Assembly (NCBI GenBank): GCA_963995525.1 | Contig: OZ023214.1 | Coordinates: forward strand, 52,971,678 to 53,035,677 | DNA: 64,000 bases | Direction of reading: 5' to 3' | DNA from: Escarpia spicata | Taxonomy: Eukaryota; Annelida; Polychaeta; Sabellida; Siboglinidae | Shown here: positions 63,144 through 64,000 of the stretch, in pieces | Numbering within the stretch: the stretch's first letter is position 1 | Layout: each line of letters begins with the position of its first letter | Notes under the pieces: model-generated | Told to the model about the DNA's origin: nothing | What the model saw: the letters and a program-made list of their open reading frames with translations, nothing else | Database searches by the model: none | Program-made: the position numbers and the translations under genes

Positions 63144-63395
63144 CTATCTGCACCCGGTATAGAAGGGAGTATGTTGGTGTACGTTATTGATAAGGAGACC
63201 CATAATCTTGATAACAGCGTCGGCACTTACCCTCCCTTCAAGAGTTGCCACGTCAACGACATCAGGTTCCGACGTCGGGAAAGGGCGGTTGATCACCGAA
63301 ATGAACGATCGGCTCGTCGGCTCGTCCTCATCGCTCGAGTTTGCAGCATCGCGAGGGCGGTAATAGGGTGTCTTTAACATGCTGTTATTAGCCAT
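63144..63395 (-). CDS. 83-codon frame, repeat-borne gene family, inner right copy
   Basis: It starts MANNSMLKTPYYRPRDAAN and continues SSDEDEPTSRSFISVINRP, VADAVIKI-type block (SADAVIKIMGLLINNVHQH) to a stop at 63144. It is homologous to 59548-59697 in inverted orientation and has its own TATA box. Acidic DEDEPT and Pro-rich segments suggest a disordered N-terminus. Function unknown; the frame is probably truncated. Confidence 0.5.
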   Translation of the reverse strand: MANNSMLKTPYYRPRDAANSSDEDEPTSRSFISVINRPFPTSEPDVVDVATLEGRVSADAVIKIMGLLINNVHQHTPFYTGCR

Positions 63396-63441
63396 GCTGT
63401 AGTCGTGATGCGACTAACGATCCGAATAGCAGAGCGCCGCG

Positions 63442-63449
63442 TTTATATA
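63442..63449 (-). promoter_or_regulatory. TATA box of the inner right copy
   Basis: TATATAAA on the minus strand, 46 nt before the ATG at 63395, between CTTCATATTCC and CGCGGCGCTCTGC; the second block is shared with the inner left copy at 59510-59526. Confidence 0.6.
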
Positions 63450-63769
63450 GGAATATGAAGGTCACGTAAGCGTGCCGAAAGGTAACGTGGGCGAGCCAAA
63501 TAACCACGGACCTCAGAGTAGTGTCTACAAGTAGTTGTCGCGCACATCGACCGTTTTGTAGCCACGTCCAAGTCCCCAAAAGCCTTCCCTCGATGGTACA
63601 CGCTCCACCAGTTCAGCGTGGTACAATGCCTTCCTGTATTGGTAGGCGTACTCGACAAAATTAAAGACCCGACCGACTGCTTCGACCAAGCATGGGTAAA
63701 ATTTGATACAGGAGACTCTGCCCCAGAAAATTCAATGCGTTTCGGTTTCACAGCTACATCCGGTTCGAG

Positions 63770-63945
63770 TTGGGGGTTCCGGTTCCAGTGCCTGACGGTG
63801 AATGTGGTCGGCTGACAGACGGTGATGGTGGTCGACTGCTAGATACCACGAACTGTCGGCAACACGGTTCGTCTACGTCGCTGTCGCTGAAGGCCGCAGG
63901 ACTGTGGTAGTTGGGTGTTTTCAACACGATGTTTGCTGTAGTGTC
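63770..63945 (-). pseudogene. Repeat-borne gene, outer right copy, 5' part with lost start codon
   Basis: The minus frame reads ANIVLKTPNYHSPAAFSDS, DVDEPCCRQF and SRPPSPSVSRPHSPSG. The ATG of the left copy (49531) is replaced, and no alternative Met precedes it. Confidence 0.5.
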
Positions 63946-64000
63946 GTCGTGATACGAATAACGGTCTGACTGGCAGGAATAAAGGGCACGTGAACGTGCC

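Larger units (their letters stand above)
62105..64000. repeat. Right arm of outer inverted repeat (interrupted, cut by window end)
   Basis: Inverted match of 49340-50770: GGTTGTAGACCTGT, GGAAATTACCAAAGGGA, GAGAAAAATGACACAA, CAGAGTCTTGCAACCAA, gene 3' part (62240-62830), and gene start near 63800-63950. The segment around 63100-63530 belongs to the inner repeat unit and interrupts the arm. Confidence 0.72.

Noticed and set aside
1..64000. tRNA or rRNA genes
   Set aside because: I saw no convincing cloverleaf or A/B-box pair and no rRNA core, though a covariance-model scan was not possible here.

Overview
The window is nuclear DNA of an animal: split genes with GT-AG introns, many minisatellites, and DNA transposons and non-LTR retrotransposons of metazoan type. 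The mix (SGNH-domain transposon fragment, PIF/Harbinger, hAT and pogo-like elements, CR1/L2-like LINEs, a large 'QEEADT/GCDT' transposon gene family) suggests a marine invertebrate, most likely a lophotrochozoan such as a mollusc or brachiopod. I cannot name the species.

The one clear conserved host gene lies on the minus strand from about 34757 down to 8393. It is the 5' half of a MROH1-type gene (maestro heat-like repeat protein family member 1). Twenty-two coding exons can be placed to the base. Their phases chain without conflict and they encode about 839 residues that follow the vertebrate MROH1 order. The 3' half is not seen and must lie beyond the left edge.

The striking feature is the gene's introns. 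At least ten exons abut a minisatellite whose repeat unit is a copy of that exon's own edge: the exon end plus its 5' splice donor, or the acceptor plus the exon start. These arrays total about 13 kb of the 26-kb gene. One exon (31156-31254) carries such an array on both sides. The same arrangement occurs on the opposite strand in a transposon gene inside one intron, so it is not tied to MROH1.

Layout: 1-990, retroposon tail and unassigned DNA; 990-3560, about 221-bp dimeric satellite; 3745-4325, frameshifted SGNH-like fragment; 4920-8400, 38-bp array belonging to the last visible MROH1 exon; 8393-34757, MROH1 with a TIR element (15003-17879), a Harbinger-type element (24886-25781) and a possible TIR element near 19735-21055; 35270-39535, decayed plus-strand transposon gene interrupted by a hAT-type element with a perfect 8-bp target duplication; 41200-41760 and 45600-46080, LINE fragments; 44721-45209, a minus-strand 162-codon ORF with a poly(A) signal, possibly Bcl-2-like; 47750-64000, a dense nest of inverted repeats.

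In the right-hand nest, four copies of an unrecognised gene start, some with a TATA box, sit in inverted arms (plus at 49531 and 59548; minus at 63395 and about 63940). The outer arms also share the gene's 3' end (50280-50577 and 62240-62830). This looks like an undescribed mobile element whose inverted ends carry genes. A foldback element, a 5'-truncated LINE, a second Harbinger-type element and another LINE remnant are embedded there.
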